A program made the position numbers and the translations under genes. Below, piece after piece: positions 25,729 through 35,470 of a stretch of DNA of 49,434 bases. Origin of the DNA: Fusobacterium varium (GTDB lineage: Bacteria; Fusobacteriota; Fusobacteriia; Fusobacteriales; Fusobacteriaceae); assembly GCA_021531615.1 (NCBI GenBank), contig JADYUE010000012.1, forward strand, positions 1 to 49,434, in the 5' to 3' direction. The notes below the pieces were generated by a model. It was not told the origin of the DNA, did no database searches, and saw nothing but the letters and a program-made list of their open reading frames with translations. How positions within the stretch are numbered: position 1 is the stretch's first letter; each line of letters opens with the position of its first letter.

Positions 25729-26502
25729 TTGGTAGAAATTCATAGCACTGCTATCATTGAAGAGGGAGCAGTTATAGAAGATGGAGTAAAAATAGGACCT
25801 TACTGTATTATAGGAAAAGATGTAAAAATAGGAAAAAATACAGTTTTACAATCTCATGTAGTTATAGAGGGAATAACAGAAATAGGAGAAGAAAATACAA
25901 TTTTTTCATTTGTTTCTATTGGAAAAGCTTCTCAAGATTTAAAATATAAAAATGAACCAACAAAAACTATTATAGGAAATAGAAACTCAATAAGAGAGTT
26001 TGTAACTATCCACAGAGGTACAGATGATAGATGGGAAACAAGAATAGGAAGTGGAAATCTATTGATGGCTTATGTTCATGTGGCTCATGATGTTATTATT
26101 GGTGATGGATGTATTCTTGCAAATAATGTAACATTAGCTGGACATGTGGTAGTAGATAGTTTTGCTATAATAGGAGGACTTACACCAGTACATCAATTTT
26201 GTAGAATAGGATCATATTCTATGATTGGTGGAGCTAGTGCTGTAAATCAAGATATCTGTCCTTTTGTATTAGCTGAAGGAAATAAAGCAGAGATAAGAGG
26301 ATTAAATAGTATAGGCTTAAGAAGAAGAGGTTTCACTGATGAGGAGCTTTCTAATCTTAAAAAAGTTTACAGAATAATATTTAGAAATGGACTTCCATTA
26401 AAAGAGGCAATTAAACAAGCTGAAGAACAATATGGAGAGGATAAAAATATAAAATATCTTCTAGAATTTATCAATGGAAGTAACAGGGGGATAACAAGAT
26501 AA
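25729..26502 (+). CDS. lpxA: UDP-N-acetylglucosamine O-acyltransferase LpxA
   Basis: This is a 257-residue left-handed beta-helix acyltransferase of hexapeptide repeats (STAIIEEGAVIEDGVKIGPY and onward), performing the first lipid A step. The catalytic histidine is H120 in VHVAHD. The C-terminal helical part is SIGLRRRGFTDEELSNLKKVY. The TTG at 25729 is chosen because an in-frame TTG at 25714 is itself part of the GGGGGAG ribosome site (25716-25722). The stop overlaps the lpxI start by one base. Confidence 0.95.
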   Translation: MVEIHSTAIIEEGAVIEDGVKIGPYCIIGKDVKIGKNTVLQSHVVIEGITEIGEENTIFSFVSIGKASQDLKYKNEPTKTIIGNRNSIREFVTIHRGTDDRWETRIGSGNLLMAYVHVAHDVIIGDGCILANNVTLAGHVVVDSFAIIGGLTPVHQFCRIGSYSMIGGASAVNQDICPFVLAEGNKAEIRGLNSIGLRRRGFTDEELSNLKKVYRIIFRNGLPLKEAIKQAEEQYGEDKNIKYLLEFINGSNRGITR

Positions 26503-27305
26503 TGGAAAAGATAGGAATAATAGTAGGTAATGGAAAGTTACCCCTTTATTTCTTGCAAGAGGCTGAAAAGCAAAATATCAGTGTTTTCCCAATAGGACTT
26601 TTTGATACTATTGAACCTGAAATTAAAGAATACAGCTCTTTTAAAGCATTTAATATTGGGGAAGTAGGAGGAATAATAAAACATTTTCTTCTAAATGGAA
26701 TAGATCAAATAGTGATGCTTGGAAAAGTAGAAAAAGAACTTATTTTTAAAGAGATGAAATTAGACAAATATGGAGAGGAACTTCTGAAGAGATTACCTGA
26801 CAAGAAGGATGAGACTCTCCTTTTTGCAGTTATAGCATTTTTTAGATTAAATGGAATAAAAGTTTTACCTCAAAATTATCTTTTGAAAAATTTTATGTTT
26901 GAAGATAGATGCTATACTAAAATAGTTCCAACTTCTGAAGAGTTTAAAACTATAAAAATAGGGATGGAAGCTGCTAAAGCTCTAAGTGAAGTAGATGCAG
27001 GACAAACAGTTGTATGTAAGGATTCCTCAGTAGTTGCTCTTGAAGGAATCGAAGGAACAGATAAAACTATTTTACGTGGAGGAGAGTTAGCAGGAGATAG
27101 AACAATTATAGTTAAAATGTCTAGACCTCAACAGGATATGAGAGTTGATATACCTGCTGTTGGAATAGAGACTATAAAGAGAGCTGTTGCAATAAAAGCT
27201 AGAGGAATAGTTGGGGAAGCTGGAAAAATGCTATTTTTAAATAGAGATGAAGCTATAAAATTAGCTGAAGAAAATAATCTCTTTATAATGGGAGTAAAGG
27301 TTTAA
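26502..27305 (+). CDS. lpxI: UDP-2,3-diacylglucosamine diphosphatase LpxI
   Basis: This 267-residue protein of the LpxI (DUF1009) family starts with GIIVGNGKLPLYFLQEAEKQ and has the conserved C-terminal blocks KMSRPQQDMRVDIPAVGIET and GIVGEAGKMLFLNRDEAI. It hydrolyses UDP-2,3-diacylglucosamine to lipid X; it is unrelated in structure to LpxH, which does the same job in E. coli. It is translationally coupled to lpxA (TAATG) and lies 11 bases before the lpxB start. No lpxD or lpxK is in the window. Confidence 0.93.
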   Translation: MEKIGIIVGNGKLPLYFLQEAEKQNISVFPIGLFDTIEPEIKEYSSFKAFNIGEVGGIIKHFLLNGIDQIVMLGKVEKELIFKEMKLDKYGEELLKRLPDKKDETLLFAVIAFFRLNGIKVLPQNYLLKNFMFEDRCYTKIVPTSEEFKTIKIGMEAAKALSEVDAGQTVVCKDSSVVALEGIEGTDKTILRGGELAGDRTIIVKMSRPQQDMRVDIPAVGIETIKRAVAIKARGIVGEAGKMLFLNRDEAIKLAEENNLFIMGVKV

Positions 27306-27316
27306 AGGAGATGCTT

Positions 27317-28390
27317 ATGAAATTTTTTGTATCAACAGGAGAGGTATCAGGAGATCTCCATCTTTCCTATCTTGTAAAAGCTATACATCAAGAGAATAAA
27401 AATATAAAGTTCTATGGAGTAGCAGGAGAGCATAGTAAAGCTCAAGGGGTAGAGATTATTCAAGATATAACAGAGTTAGCTATAATGGGTTTTACAGAGA
27501 TAATAAAAAAATATAGTTTCTTGAAGAAAAAAGCCAATGAATATATAGAATTTATAAAAAAAGAGAAGATAGATAAAGTTATTTTAGTAGACTATGGAGG
27601 ATTTAATCTAAAGTTCTTGGAGCTTTTAAAAAAAGAGGTTCCTGAAGTTGAAGTATTCTACTATATTCCACCAAAATTATGGATATGGGGAAAAGGGAGA
27701 ATAAAAAAACTTGTAAAGGCTGATCATATAATGGTCATATTTCCTTGGGAAGTTGATTTTTATAAAAAAGAGGGAGTAAAAGTTGTATATTTTGGAAATC
27801 CTTTTGTAGATAAATACTCAGTAGTTGAAAGAACAGGAGATAAGATTTTACTATTACCTGGAAGTAGAAAGCAGGAGATAAAATCACTTTTTCCTATTAT
27901 GTTAGAACTAATAGAAAAGAGAAAAAATGAGAAATTTTTATTGAAATTATCAAGTAGAGAACATTTAAAATGGATAGAGAAGGATTTAACTATCTATAAA
28001 AATCTTGAAGTTGAGATTGAAGATAAAACTTTGGCTCAATATGTAAAAGAGTGTAAAACTGCTATTGCTGCTTCAGGAACTGTAACATTGGAGTTAGCTC
28101 TATTGGGAATACCTGTAGTAGTGATATATAAAACAGGATTTATAAATGCCTTTATAGCAAGACATATACTTAAATTAGGTTTTGTTTCTTTACCTAATTT
28201 AACATTAAATAGAGAAGTTTATCCAGAACTTTTACAGGAGAGATGTAATGTTCAAGAGATAGAAAAATATTTAGATCATTTTGAGAATTGCAAAGAAAAG
28301 GTTGCAAAGGATATAGCAGAGGTGAGAGAAAAACTTTCTGGTAATAATATAATAAAAAGTTATGGGGAGTTTCTTATAAAAGGAGAATAA
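27317..28390 (+). CDS. lpxB: Lipid-A-disaccharide synthase LpxB
   Basis: This 357-residue GT19 glycosyltransferase condenses lipid X with UDP-diacylglucosamine. Family blocks are FVSTGEVSGDLHLSYLVKAI, YYIPPKLWIWGKGRIKK, LLPGSRKQEIKSLFPIML and AIAASGTVTLELALLGIP. An ATG at 27311 touches the AAAGGAG ribosome site (27304-27310), so the ATG at 27317 is preferred. The stop overlaps the transporter start by one base. It probably works peripherally at the inner membrane. Confidence 0.95.
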   Translation: MKFFVSTGEVSGDLHLSYLVKAIHQENKNIKFYGVAGEHSKAQGVEIIQDITELAIMGFTEIIKKYSFLKKKANEYIEFIKKEKIDKVILVDYGGFNLKFLELLKKEVPEVEVFYYIPPKLWIWGKGRIKKLVKADHIMVIFPWEVDFYKKEGVKVVYFGNPFVDKYSVVERTGDKILLLPGSRKQEIKSLFPIMLELIEKRKNEKFLLKLSSREHLKWIEKDLTIYKNLEVEIEDKTLAQYVKECKTAIAASGTVTLELALLGIPVVVIYKTGFINAFIARHILKLGFVSLPNLTLNREVYPELLQERCNVQEIEKYLDHFENCKEKVAKDIAEVREKLSGNNIIKSYGEFLIKGE

Positions 28391-30192
28391 TGAAGGAAAA
28401 ATTAGGAATTTTTAAAAATAAATCCTTAAATACTTTTTTAAGGTATAGTTTTAAATATAAGTGGGTTATGTTTGCAGTTATAGTAATGTCTACTATAAGT
28501 TCAGCAATGGGAGCAGTTCCAGCTTGGTTAAGTAAATATCTTATAGATGATGTATTGGTAAATAAAAATGCTAAAATGATGGTTCTAGTAATTGTTGGAA
28601 TTTTTGTTGCTACTATTACTAAAGTTTTAACAGGATATTTTGCTTCAATATCATCTAACTATGTTACAGAGACAATAAAAAGAGATATAAAAATAGATGT
28701 ATACACACATTTACAACATCTTCCAATGTCTTATTTTAAACAAAATAAACTTGGAGATATAATGGCTAGATTATCTGGTGACTCTGCAACATTGGGAAGA
28801 ATAGGATTTATCATATTTGATATGTTTAAAGAGTTTTTAACAGTTATAGCTTTAACTTTTAGAATGTTTCAAGTAGATTTTATTCTTGCATTAATAGCTT
28901 TAATTGTTATGCCTTTAATGATTAGAGTAGTAAAAAAATACACTAAGAAGATTAGAAAATCTGGAAGAATTAGACAGGATACTTCAGGAGCAGTAACAGC
29001 TTTTATTCAAGAAACACTATCAGGAGTATTTGTAATTAAAGCTTTTAATAATAGTGATGATATGGTTGAGAGATATAAAGAGATAAGTATGGATGAGTTT
29101 CAAAAATCATATAGAAGCACTAAGATAAAGGCTAAAGTTTCTCCTATAAATGAAGTTATTACAACTATAATGGTACTATTAGTAGCTTCTTATGGGGGAT
29201 ATCAAATTTTAGTAGCTAAAACAATGAGTGCTGGAGATCTAATATCTTTTGTTACAGCTTTAGGATTGATGAGCCAACCATTAAAAAGACTTGTAAATAA
29301 AAACAATGATCTTCAAGAAGCATTACCATCAGCAGATAGGGTAATTGAAATATTAGATGTTCCAGTTGAGCAAGATCACTATGGAGATGAAAAAGAACTT
29401 AATGGTAAAATTGAAACTATGAGTTTTAATAATGTATCATTTCATTATGATGATTCACCAGAATTGATATTGAAAAATATAAATCTTGATGTTAAAGCAG
29501 GGGAAGTAGTAGCCTTTGTTGGAAAAAGTGGAAGTGGAAAAACAACTCTTGTAAATCTGATACCTAGATTTTTTGAAGTTTCAGAAGGTAATATAGAAGT
29601 TAATGGAATTAATATTAAAAATCTTTCATTAAAAAAATATAGAGACTATATTGGAGTCGTTCCTCAAGAAAGCTTCCTATTTAGTGGAACTGTTTATGAT
29701 AATATAGCCTTTGGAAAGGCTGGGGTTACAGAGGAAGATATTGTAAAAGCAGCTAAAATGGCAAATGCTTATGACTTTATTATGGAGTTGCCTAATCAGT
29801 TTAAAACAGAGGTAGGAGAGCGTGGAACTATGCTTTCTGGTGGACAAAAACAGAGAATAGCAATAGCTAGAGCTCTAATTCAAAATCCAGAGATTATGAT
29901 ATTAGATGAGGCAACATCTGCTTTGGATACAGAATCAGAAAGATTGGTTCAAGATGCTTTAGATAAACTTATGGTAAATAGAACTACTTTTGTAATAGCT
30001 CATAGACTATCTACAATTATAAATGCAGATAAGATAGTTGTAATGGAAAATGGAGAGATAAAAGAGGTAGGAAATCATCAAGAACTTTTAAGATTAAATG
30101 GACTATATAGACATCTATATGAGATACAATTTGGTAAGCAAGAAAAAAATATAGAGAGTGAAGAGTTAGAAAAAGAAGCAGTGTTAGTATAA
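28390..30192 (+). CDS. msbA: Lipid A export ABC transporter MsbA
   Basis: This 600-residue half-transporter has about six membrane segments (residues 20-310) and an ATPase domain with Walker A GKSGSGKT (378-385), signature LSGGQ (482-486) and Walker B ILDEATS (D506, E507). It would flip lipid A core across the inner membrane as a homodimer. The family contains many drug and peptide exporters; coupling to lpxB (TAATG overlap) is the main reason for the MsbA call. The C-terminus has an acidic/basic tail of about 20 residues. Confidence 0.9.
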   Translation: MKEKLGIFKNKSLNTFLRYSFKYKWVMFAVIVMSTISSAMGAVPAWLSKYLIDDVLVNKNAKMMVLVIVGIFVATITKVLTGYFASISSNYVTETIKRDIKIDVYTHLQHLPMSYFKQNKLGDIMARLSGDSATLGRIGFIIFDMFKEFLTVIALTFRMFQVDFILALIALIVMPLMIRVVKKYTKKIRKSGRIRQDTSGAVTAFIQETLSGVFVIKAFNNSDDMVERYKEISMDEFQKSYRSTKIKAKVSPINEVITTIMVLLVASYGGYQILVAKTMSAGDLISFVTALGLMSQPLKRLVNKNNDLQEALPSADRVIEILDVPVEQDHYGDEKELNGKIETMSFNNVSFHYDDSPELILKNINLDVKAGEVVAFVGKSGSGKTTLVNLIPRFFEVSEGNIEVNGINIKNLSLKKYRDYIGVVPQESFLFSGTVYDNIAFGKAGVTEEDIVKAAKMANAYDFIMELPNQFKTEVGERGTMLSGGQKQRIAIARALIQNPEIMILDEATSALDTESERLVQDALDKLMVNRTTFVIAHRLSTIINADKIVVMENGEIKEVGNHQELLRLNGLYRHLYEIQFGKQEKNIESEELEKEAVLV

Positions 30193-30210
30193 AAAATAAG
30201 GAGAAAAGGA

Positions 30211-30975
30211 ATGGAAACAAAAGAATTAATAATAGAAGAAGATTTAAGAAGTGTAAAATATAGAGAAGATGGAAGAGCAGAAAATCAACTTAGAAAGATA
30301 AAAATAACTAGAGATTTTAACCTTTATGCTGAAGGATCTGTACTTATTGAGTTTGGAAATACAAAAGTTATATGTACAGCATCAGTTAGTGAAAAAGTAC
30401 CACCATTTTTAAAAGGACAAGGTAAAGGGTGGATAACTGCTGAATATTCAATGATACCTAGAGCAACTGGAGAGAGAAATCAAAGAGAATCTGCTAAAGG
30501 AAAACTATCTGGAAGAACTATGGAGATTCAAAGATTAATAGGAAGAGCTTTAAGAACAGCTATAGATTTAGATAAATTAGGAGAGAGAACAGTTACTATT
30601 GACTGTGATGTTATCCAAGCTGATGGAGGAACAAGAACAACTTCTATCTCTGGTGGATATATAGCCCTTGCTTTAGCTATGAAAAAATTAGTAAATGAAG
30701 GAATACTTGCTGAAAATCCAATTATATCAAATGTTGCTGCTATAAGTGTAGGAATAGTTGGTGGAACTCCAATGTTAGATCTTAAATACTCTGAAGATTC
30801 AGCAGCAGAGGTTGATATGAATGTTGTTATGAATGGAGAGGGAAGATTTGTAGAGGTACAAGGAACAGGAGAAGAGGCAACTTATACAAGAGCTGAATTA
30901 AATCAACTTCTTGATTTAGCAGAAGCTGGAATTAATGAGATTATTGAATTACAAAATAGAGTAATAGGAGAATAA
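30211..30975 (+). CDS. rph: Ribonuclease PH
   Basis: This 254-residue phosphorolytic exoribonuclease trims tRNA 3' ends. Family blocks are [40 protein letters not shown] and [18 protein letters not shown]. It carries about a dozen residues before the usual start of the family ([19 protein letters not shown]); the ATG at 30211 follows AAGGAG at a good distance. It pairs with rdgB two bases later, a common arrangement. Confidence 0.95.
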   Translation: METKELIIEEDLRSVKYREDGRAENQLRKIKITRDFNLYAEGSVLIEFGNTKVICTASVSEKVPPFLKGQGKGWITAEYSMIPRATGERNQRESAKGKLSGRTMEIQRLIGRALRTAIDLDKLGERTVTIDCDVIQADGGTRTTSISGGYIALALAMKKLVNEGILAENPIISNVAAISVGIVGGTPMLDLKYSEDSAAEVDMNVVMNGEGRFVEVQGTGEEATYTRAELNQLLDLAEAGINEIIELQNRVIGE

Positions 30976-30977
30976 TT

Positions 30978-31568
30978 ATGAAAATATTTTTAGCAACTGG
31001 AAATAAACATAAAATAGATGAGATAAAAGCTATTTTTAAAAATGTAAAGGATATTGAAATTTTATCAATAAAAGATGGAATTGAAATTCCTGAAGTAGTG
31101 GAAGATGGAGATACATTTGAAGCTAACTCAGCTAAAAAAGCATTGGAGATAGCTAAATTTACTGGAATGATAACAATAGCTGATGATTCTGGACTTTGTG
31201 TAGATGCACTAAATGGAGAGCCAGGGGTTTATTCTGCTAGATATTCTGGAGAGGGAGCAACAGATGCTTCAAATAATGAAAAATTAATTAAAAATCTTCA
31301 AGGGATAGAAAATAGAAAGGCACACTTTGTAAGTGTAATAACTTTAGGTAAACCTGATGGAAGAGCTTACTCTTTTAGAGGAGAAGTAGAAGGAGAGATA
31401 ATTGATACTCCAAGAGGAGATACAGGGTTTGGATATGATCCTCATTTCTATGTGGCTGAATATGGAAAAACATTGGCTGAGATGCCAGAGATGAAAAATG
31501 TAATTAGTCATAGAGCTAATGCTTTAAAAAAATTAGAAGTAGAGTTAGAAGAGATATTGAAAGATTAG
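30978..31568 (+). CDS. rdgB: XTP/dITP pyrophosphatase (HAM1/RdgB)
   Basis: This 196-residue house-cleaning pyrophosphatase removes dITP, dXTP and ITP from the nucleotide pool. Motifs are FLATGNKHKIDEIKAI at the N-terminus, the metal/nucleotide block ADDSGLCVDALNGEPGVYSA, FGYDPHF and the C-terminal ISHRANALKKL. It is the final gene of the operon and is followed at 24 bases by a perfect terminator. Confidence 0.95.
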   Translation: MKIFLATGNKHKIDEIKAIFKNVKDIEILSIKDGIEIPEVVEDGDTFEANSAKKALEIAKFTGMITIADDSGLCVDALNGEPGVYSARYSGEGATDASNNEKLIKNLQGIENRKAHFVSVITLGKPDGRAYSFRGEVEGEIIDTPRGDTGFGYDPHFYVAEYGKTLAEMPEMKNVISHRANALKKLEVELEEILKD

Positions 31569-31591
31569 AATAAATAGATCAAAAAGAATGG

Positions 31592-31623
31592 AGTTAGTAC
31601 TTAATTAGTACTAACTTTTTTTT
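31592..31623 (+). terminator. Terminator of the uvrD-lpx-rdgB operon
   Basis: AGTTAGTACT (31592-31601) pairs perfectly with AGTACTAACT (31607-31616) around TAATT, followed by eight T's. Confidence 0.93.
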
Positions 31624-31943
31624 ATTTAGCTATACTTTATACTAAAAATATAATCTAAAATAATAAATAAATAGAAAAAAGTTGATAGAATTTTGTTGAT
31701 TAAAAATAAAATTAAGAAAAAAATTATAAGTTAAAAAATTTTTTAAAACTCTTAAGAGAAAATTAAATAAAAAAGTATAAAAAAATAGAAAGTTTAAAAA
31801 TAAAGTAATGATAAAAAAAACAGATTTTACTTTTTTAAGATTTTATTTAATTGAATAAAAAACACTAAAAAAATGAAATAATAATATTTTATAATAAAAT
31901 AAAAAAAATGATAACTAGAAAAACGTCGATAGAATGTTAGCGA
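31624..31943. other. AT-rich spacer without a gene
   Basis: The stretch is nearly all A and T with many A-tracts. I see no gene. A loose direct repeat (31681-31701 and 31925-31945, 16 of 21 positions) is the only structure noted before the promoter at 31944. The A-tracts may bend DNA. Confidence 0.5.
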
Positions 31944-32014
31944 TTTATTTTAATGAATAAAAATGTTATTATTATGTTTGAAAAATAAACGAAAAGTTAT
32001 AAAGAATTTCGTTT
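31944..32014 (+). promoter_or_regulatory. Autotransporter promoter and 5' leader hairpin
   Basis: TTTATT (31944-31949), 17 bases, TATTAT (31967-31972) with an extended TG form a fair promoter. AAACGAAA (31987-31994) and TTTCGTTT (32007-32014) then form an eight-base inverted repeat that would sit near the 5' end of the mRNA, about 30 bases before the ribosome site. Confidence 0.5.
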
Positions 32015-32054
32015 GAATGAAAAATTATTCATAAAATATGTTTTGGGAGGAGAA

Positions 32055-35000
32055 ATGAGGGAAAAAAAGAAAAAAATGTATTTATTAGCAATGGCTATAT
32101 TACTAATAAATACTACAAGTTTTGGAGCTAATTATAATAGTTATAATGGACAAGAAAGTAAAGATCCAAATAAATATGGTAATGAAAAAGAACAGACAAA
32201 AGAAGTAAATCCTGTAAAAACAAAAGATGTTGGGATTATGTTGACTTCTGGAGATAATAAAAGTTTAAAAGTGACAAATAAAGTTGATATTGTAGTAGAT
32301 GGTGGAACAGGAGTAAAAACTAATATTTATAAAGATAAAGATGGTGATCCGGAAAAAAATCCTTTAGGAAATGGAAAAAATTTATTTATAAATGAAGGAA
32401 ATATAACAATAAATGGTGGTATAGGTGTAGACTTATATGCTCCTGATAAAATTAAAGGGGAAAATAGATTTGAGAATAATGGGACTTTAACTGTAAATAG
32501 TGGAACTGGAGTTAAACTAGGAAGTATAAATGGAAGTGTTATTAATAATAAAGATATAATAGTTAAAGGTGGAGTAGGAGTTTCATTATTAAAAAATGGG
32601 GTTTCTTTTACAAATAATAATAATTTAACAGTAAGTAATGGAACTGGTATTCAATTTGATAAAACTGGAACAGTAGGAGCTATTTTTGTAAATAGCGGAA
32701 ATGTTATTGCTACAAATGGAATTGCAGTTAATAATATAGGTAGTGGAAATGCAACTACATATTTAAAAAATGGAAGTAGTATAATTGGAACTATTCAAGG
32801 AAGTACTACAGAAAAAACTCCTGGAGTAGATATCTTGGCTCTTGAGGGTGGAGATAAATCGTATAAAGATTTAGATGTAAAAAATTATAATGCTATTACA
32901 GTTAGAGGTGGAGAAGCTAAAATAGAAGACTCTAAAATAGAGTTATATTATAATAATAAAACAGAAAAATATTTAACTTCAACTAAAAATGAATTAAATA
33001 AAGTAGATGGAAAAAAAGAATTAGGAAATTTAACAATTTCAAATTCTAGTTTAACTATTAGTATGAATGGAGATACTAATAAGTTAATTGATGCGAAAGA
33101 AGTAAATTTTAAAGAAAATGTTTCTTTAAAAATTCAAGGAGTAGGGAAAGGAGATCATGATGTTAATGAAATTTTAGGAACAAATGTTAAGTTTGATATA
33201 AATAATTTTGAAGATACAGTTATATGGAAATATAAAAATCAAAATGGAAAATTAGTTGTTAATAAAAAAGATTATTTTGAAATTTTAAATAAGTCACAAT
33301 TAAAAGATTTTACAGATGCTTTTCAAAATACTACAATTAGTAATAAAGGGTTATATAATCAAGCTGGAGATGCTTTAGAATCAATAAAAACTGAAGGAGA
33401 GTTTAATAAAGCTTTAACTCAACTTTCAGGAGGGCTTCATGGATATACAGTTGATATAGCTGCTGTAAATTCTAGAACACTTTCAAATACAATAAAAAAT
33501 AGAGTATTAACAAGAGATTATTTAGTTAGTAGACCAGTTAGTTCATGGATACAAGATGTAGCATATATTGATAATAACCATAAATTTGGTGGACTTATGG
33601 ATGTTGATTATAGAGAAAAAGGGGCATTTGGAATTTCTGAAAAACAAATTCTAAAAAATGGAAGATTAGGAATTGTTTATGGAGGATCAACAGGAAAAGC
33701 TGATGCAGGAGAGTATGGAGATATAGATGTAGATGCTGCATATTTTGGAGGATATTATCATCATACATTTAATGATAATTGGTCTTTAAATTCAAATGCT
33801 AATTTTGTATATACACATAATAGAGTAACTAGAAATATTAATTTTGGGGAAGGAAAAGATAGTGTAAATGAACAATTTAAATCAAATTATCCAACATATA
33901 CACTTGGTATTGGATCAAAATTAATTTATACATTAAAAGATGATAGTTATAATAGAGCATATTTTTATACAGGGCTTGATGTAAATGCAATTATGCAAGG
34001 AATGATAACTGAAGATGAGGATAATAATCATGCTAAAGCAGAAGAATTAACAGTAAGAAAAGGAAGTTCTAATGATAAATCATATTATTCAATAGTTCCA
34101 AATGCAGGATTTATGGTTCAAAATTCTGGATATATTTTTGATAAAAAATATAGAATAGGAGCAGATTTTGCTTGGGAAACAGAACTTGGACATATAAAAG
34201 ATGGAAAAAGAATAGATATGAAAGGAATTTCAAGAGAGTATAAAGTTGAAACAACAGAAAGAGAGAATATATTCTCATATAGTATTTTAGGAGAGTTAAA
34301 TTTAACAGAAGATTTAGCAGTTAATGCAAGATATACTTCAATGTTCTCTGATGAATATGATGCAGATTTAGTAAGTGCAGGGTTTGAATATAAAATGGAT
34401 ACAATGGGTAAAAATCTAATTGCTCCTTTATTCTATGGATTAGAAAATAATAAACCAGCTTCAGATAGATGGGGAGGAACATTTGGTTTAATGCTTGAAA
34501 ATGAAGATGCTACAGATAGAACTTATTGGGATTATAATGGAAATCTTGTAGGTGGAGATTATGCAACTTCAAATGAATATAAACCTAAATTTACTTTAAG
34601 TTTAAACGATAAAAAAACAGCATGGTCATACTATTTTGAAGGATATTATAAGTCTAATGATCTATTTGGAACTCGTAAAGGAAATGAAGAAGAGAGTCAT
34701 GCTTCAAGAATTCATGGTGAAGCTAGATGGACAGATACATATTCTAAAGGAAAATATGGAATCAATATAGGATATAGAAATGAAACTTCTAATAAACCTA
34801 GATTCTCAGATAAAAAATATGCTAGAAGAGCTCAAAGAGGGGTTCATCAATTAAGATTAACTCCAAACTTTACATATGAATTAGGAAATGGATTTACATT
34901 TACAGGAAAAACAACAGGAGTATTTGAATATAACTATACTGGAGAGAAAAAGGGGCAAATGGATTTCCTAATGGAAAATGAGTATGGAATAATCTACACT

Positions 35001-35447
35001 GGATTTAATAATTGGAGAATGAGTTTAATCTACTTTAGAGATGATAGATGGTATGATAATTCAAATGTAAAGATAACAAGCTATGATAAAAATGGAAATC
35101 CTGTTACAGATTTTTATGGAGCATCAGCAAGATATCAATTAGGACAACTTAGACCAACTGCAATCTATTATTTTGGAAATGGTGCTAGCTTTAAATTTGA
35201 CATAAGAGTACCATTAGGAAATGGACAATGGTATAGTGATAAAAATGGAATTAAAACAGGAGAATCTTATGAAGTAAGATATGGATTTAACTATTATCAC
35301 CCAGTTGCTCCAGGAGTTGTTTTAAATATAGGTGGAACATTATTAGATATTAAAAATAAAGTTAAAGATCATTCAAAAGCAAACTATGGAGATATTACAA
35401 GAAGTTATTCATTTAGACCAAATATTGGAATTAGTTACAGCTTTTAA
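32055..35447 (+). CDS. Autotransporter with an additional C-terminal beta-barrel
   Basis: The 1130-residue protein has a signal peptide (about 1-24, ending SFG-A) and a glycine/asparagine-rich passenger (about 25-440) with beta-helix-like repeats. A classic autotransporter barrel (about 465-780, from SGGLHGYTVDIAAV through SSWIQDV to AGFEYKM) follows. Autotransporters normally end there; this one continues for about 345 residues of alternating aromatic beta-strands, ending GISYSF with the terminal Phe needed for outer-membrane insertion. The second part looks like a porin-type barrel. An in-frame TTG at 32013 exists, but GGGAGGAG (32045-32052) selects the ATG at 32055. It lies 23 bases before a polysaccharide lyase gene, suggesting a role in binding or passing glycosaminoglycan fragments. 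Confidence 0.8.
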   Translation: MREKKKKMYLLAMAILLINTTSFGANYNSYNGQESKDPNKYGNEKEQTKEVNPVKTKDVGIMLTSGDNKSLKVTNKVDIVVDGGTGVKTNIYKDKDGDPEKNPLGNGKNLFINEGNITINGGIGVDLYAPDKIKGENRFENNGTLTVNSGTGVKLGSINGSVINNKDIIVKGGVGVSLLKNGVSFTNNNNLTVSNGTGIQFDKTGTVGAIFVNSGNVIATNGIAVNNIGSGNATTYLKNGSSIIGTIQGSTTEKTPGVDILALEGGDKSYKDLDVKNYNAITVRGGEAKIEDSKIELYYNNKTEKYLTSTKNELNKVDGKKELGNLTISNSSLTISMNGDTNKLIDAKEVNFKENVSLKIQGVGKGDHDVNEILGTNVKFDINNFEDTVIWKYKNQNGKLVVNKKDYFEILNKSQLKDFTDAFQNTTISNKGLYNQAGDALESIKTEGEFNKALTQLSGGLHGYTVDIAAVNSRTLSNTIKNRVLTRDYLVSRPVSSWIQDVAYIDNNHKFGGLMDVDYREKGAFGISEKQILKNGRLGIVYGGSTGKADAGEYGDIDVDAAYFGGYYHHTFNDNWSLNSNANFVYTHNRVTRNINFGEGKDSVNEQFKSNYPTYTLGIGSKLIYTLKDDSYNRAYFYTGLDVNAIMQGMITEDEDNNHAKAEELTVRKGSSNDKSYYSIVPNAGFMVQNSGYIFDKKYRIGADFAWETELGHIKDGKRIDMKGISREYKVETTERENIFSYSILGELNLTEDLAVNARYTSMFSDEYDADLVSAGFEYKMDTMGKNLIAPLFYGLENNKPASDRWGGTFGLMLENEDATDRTYWDYNGNLVGGDYATSNEYKPKFTLSLNDKKTAWSYYFEGYYKSNDLFGTRKGNEEESHASRIHGEARWTDTYSKGKYGINIGYRNETSNKPRFSDKKYARRAQRGVHQLRLTPNFTYELGNGFTFTGKTTGVFEYNYTGEKKGQMDFLMENEYGIIYTGFNNWRMSLIYFRDDRWYDNSNVKITSYDKNGNPVTDFYGASARYQLGQLRPTAIYYFGNGASFKFDIRVPLGNGQWYSDKNGIKTGESYEVRYGFNYYHPVAPGVVLNIGGTLLDIKNKVKDHSKANYGDITRSYSFRPNIGISYSF

Positions 35448-35470
35448 TTAGAGAAAAGGAGAGATAGAAA

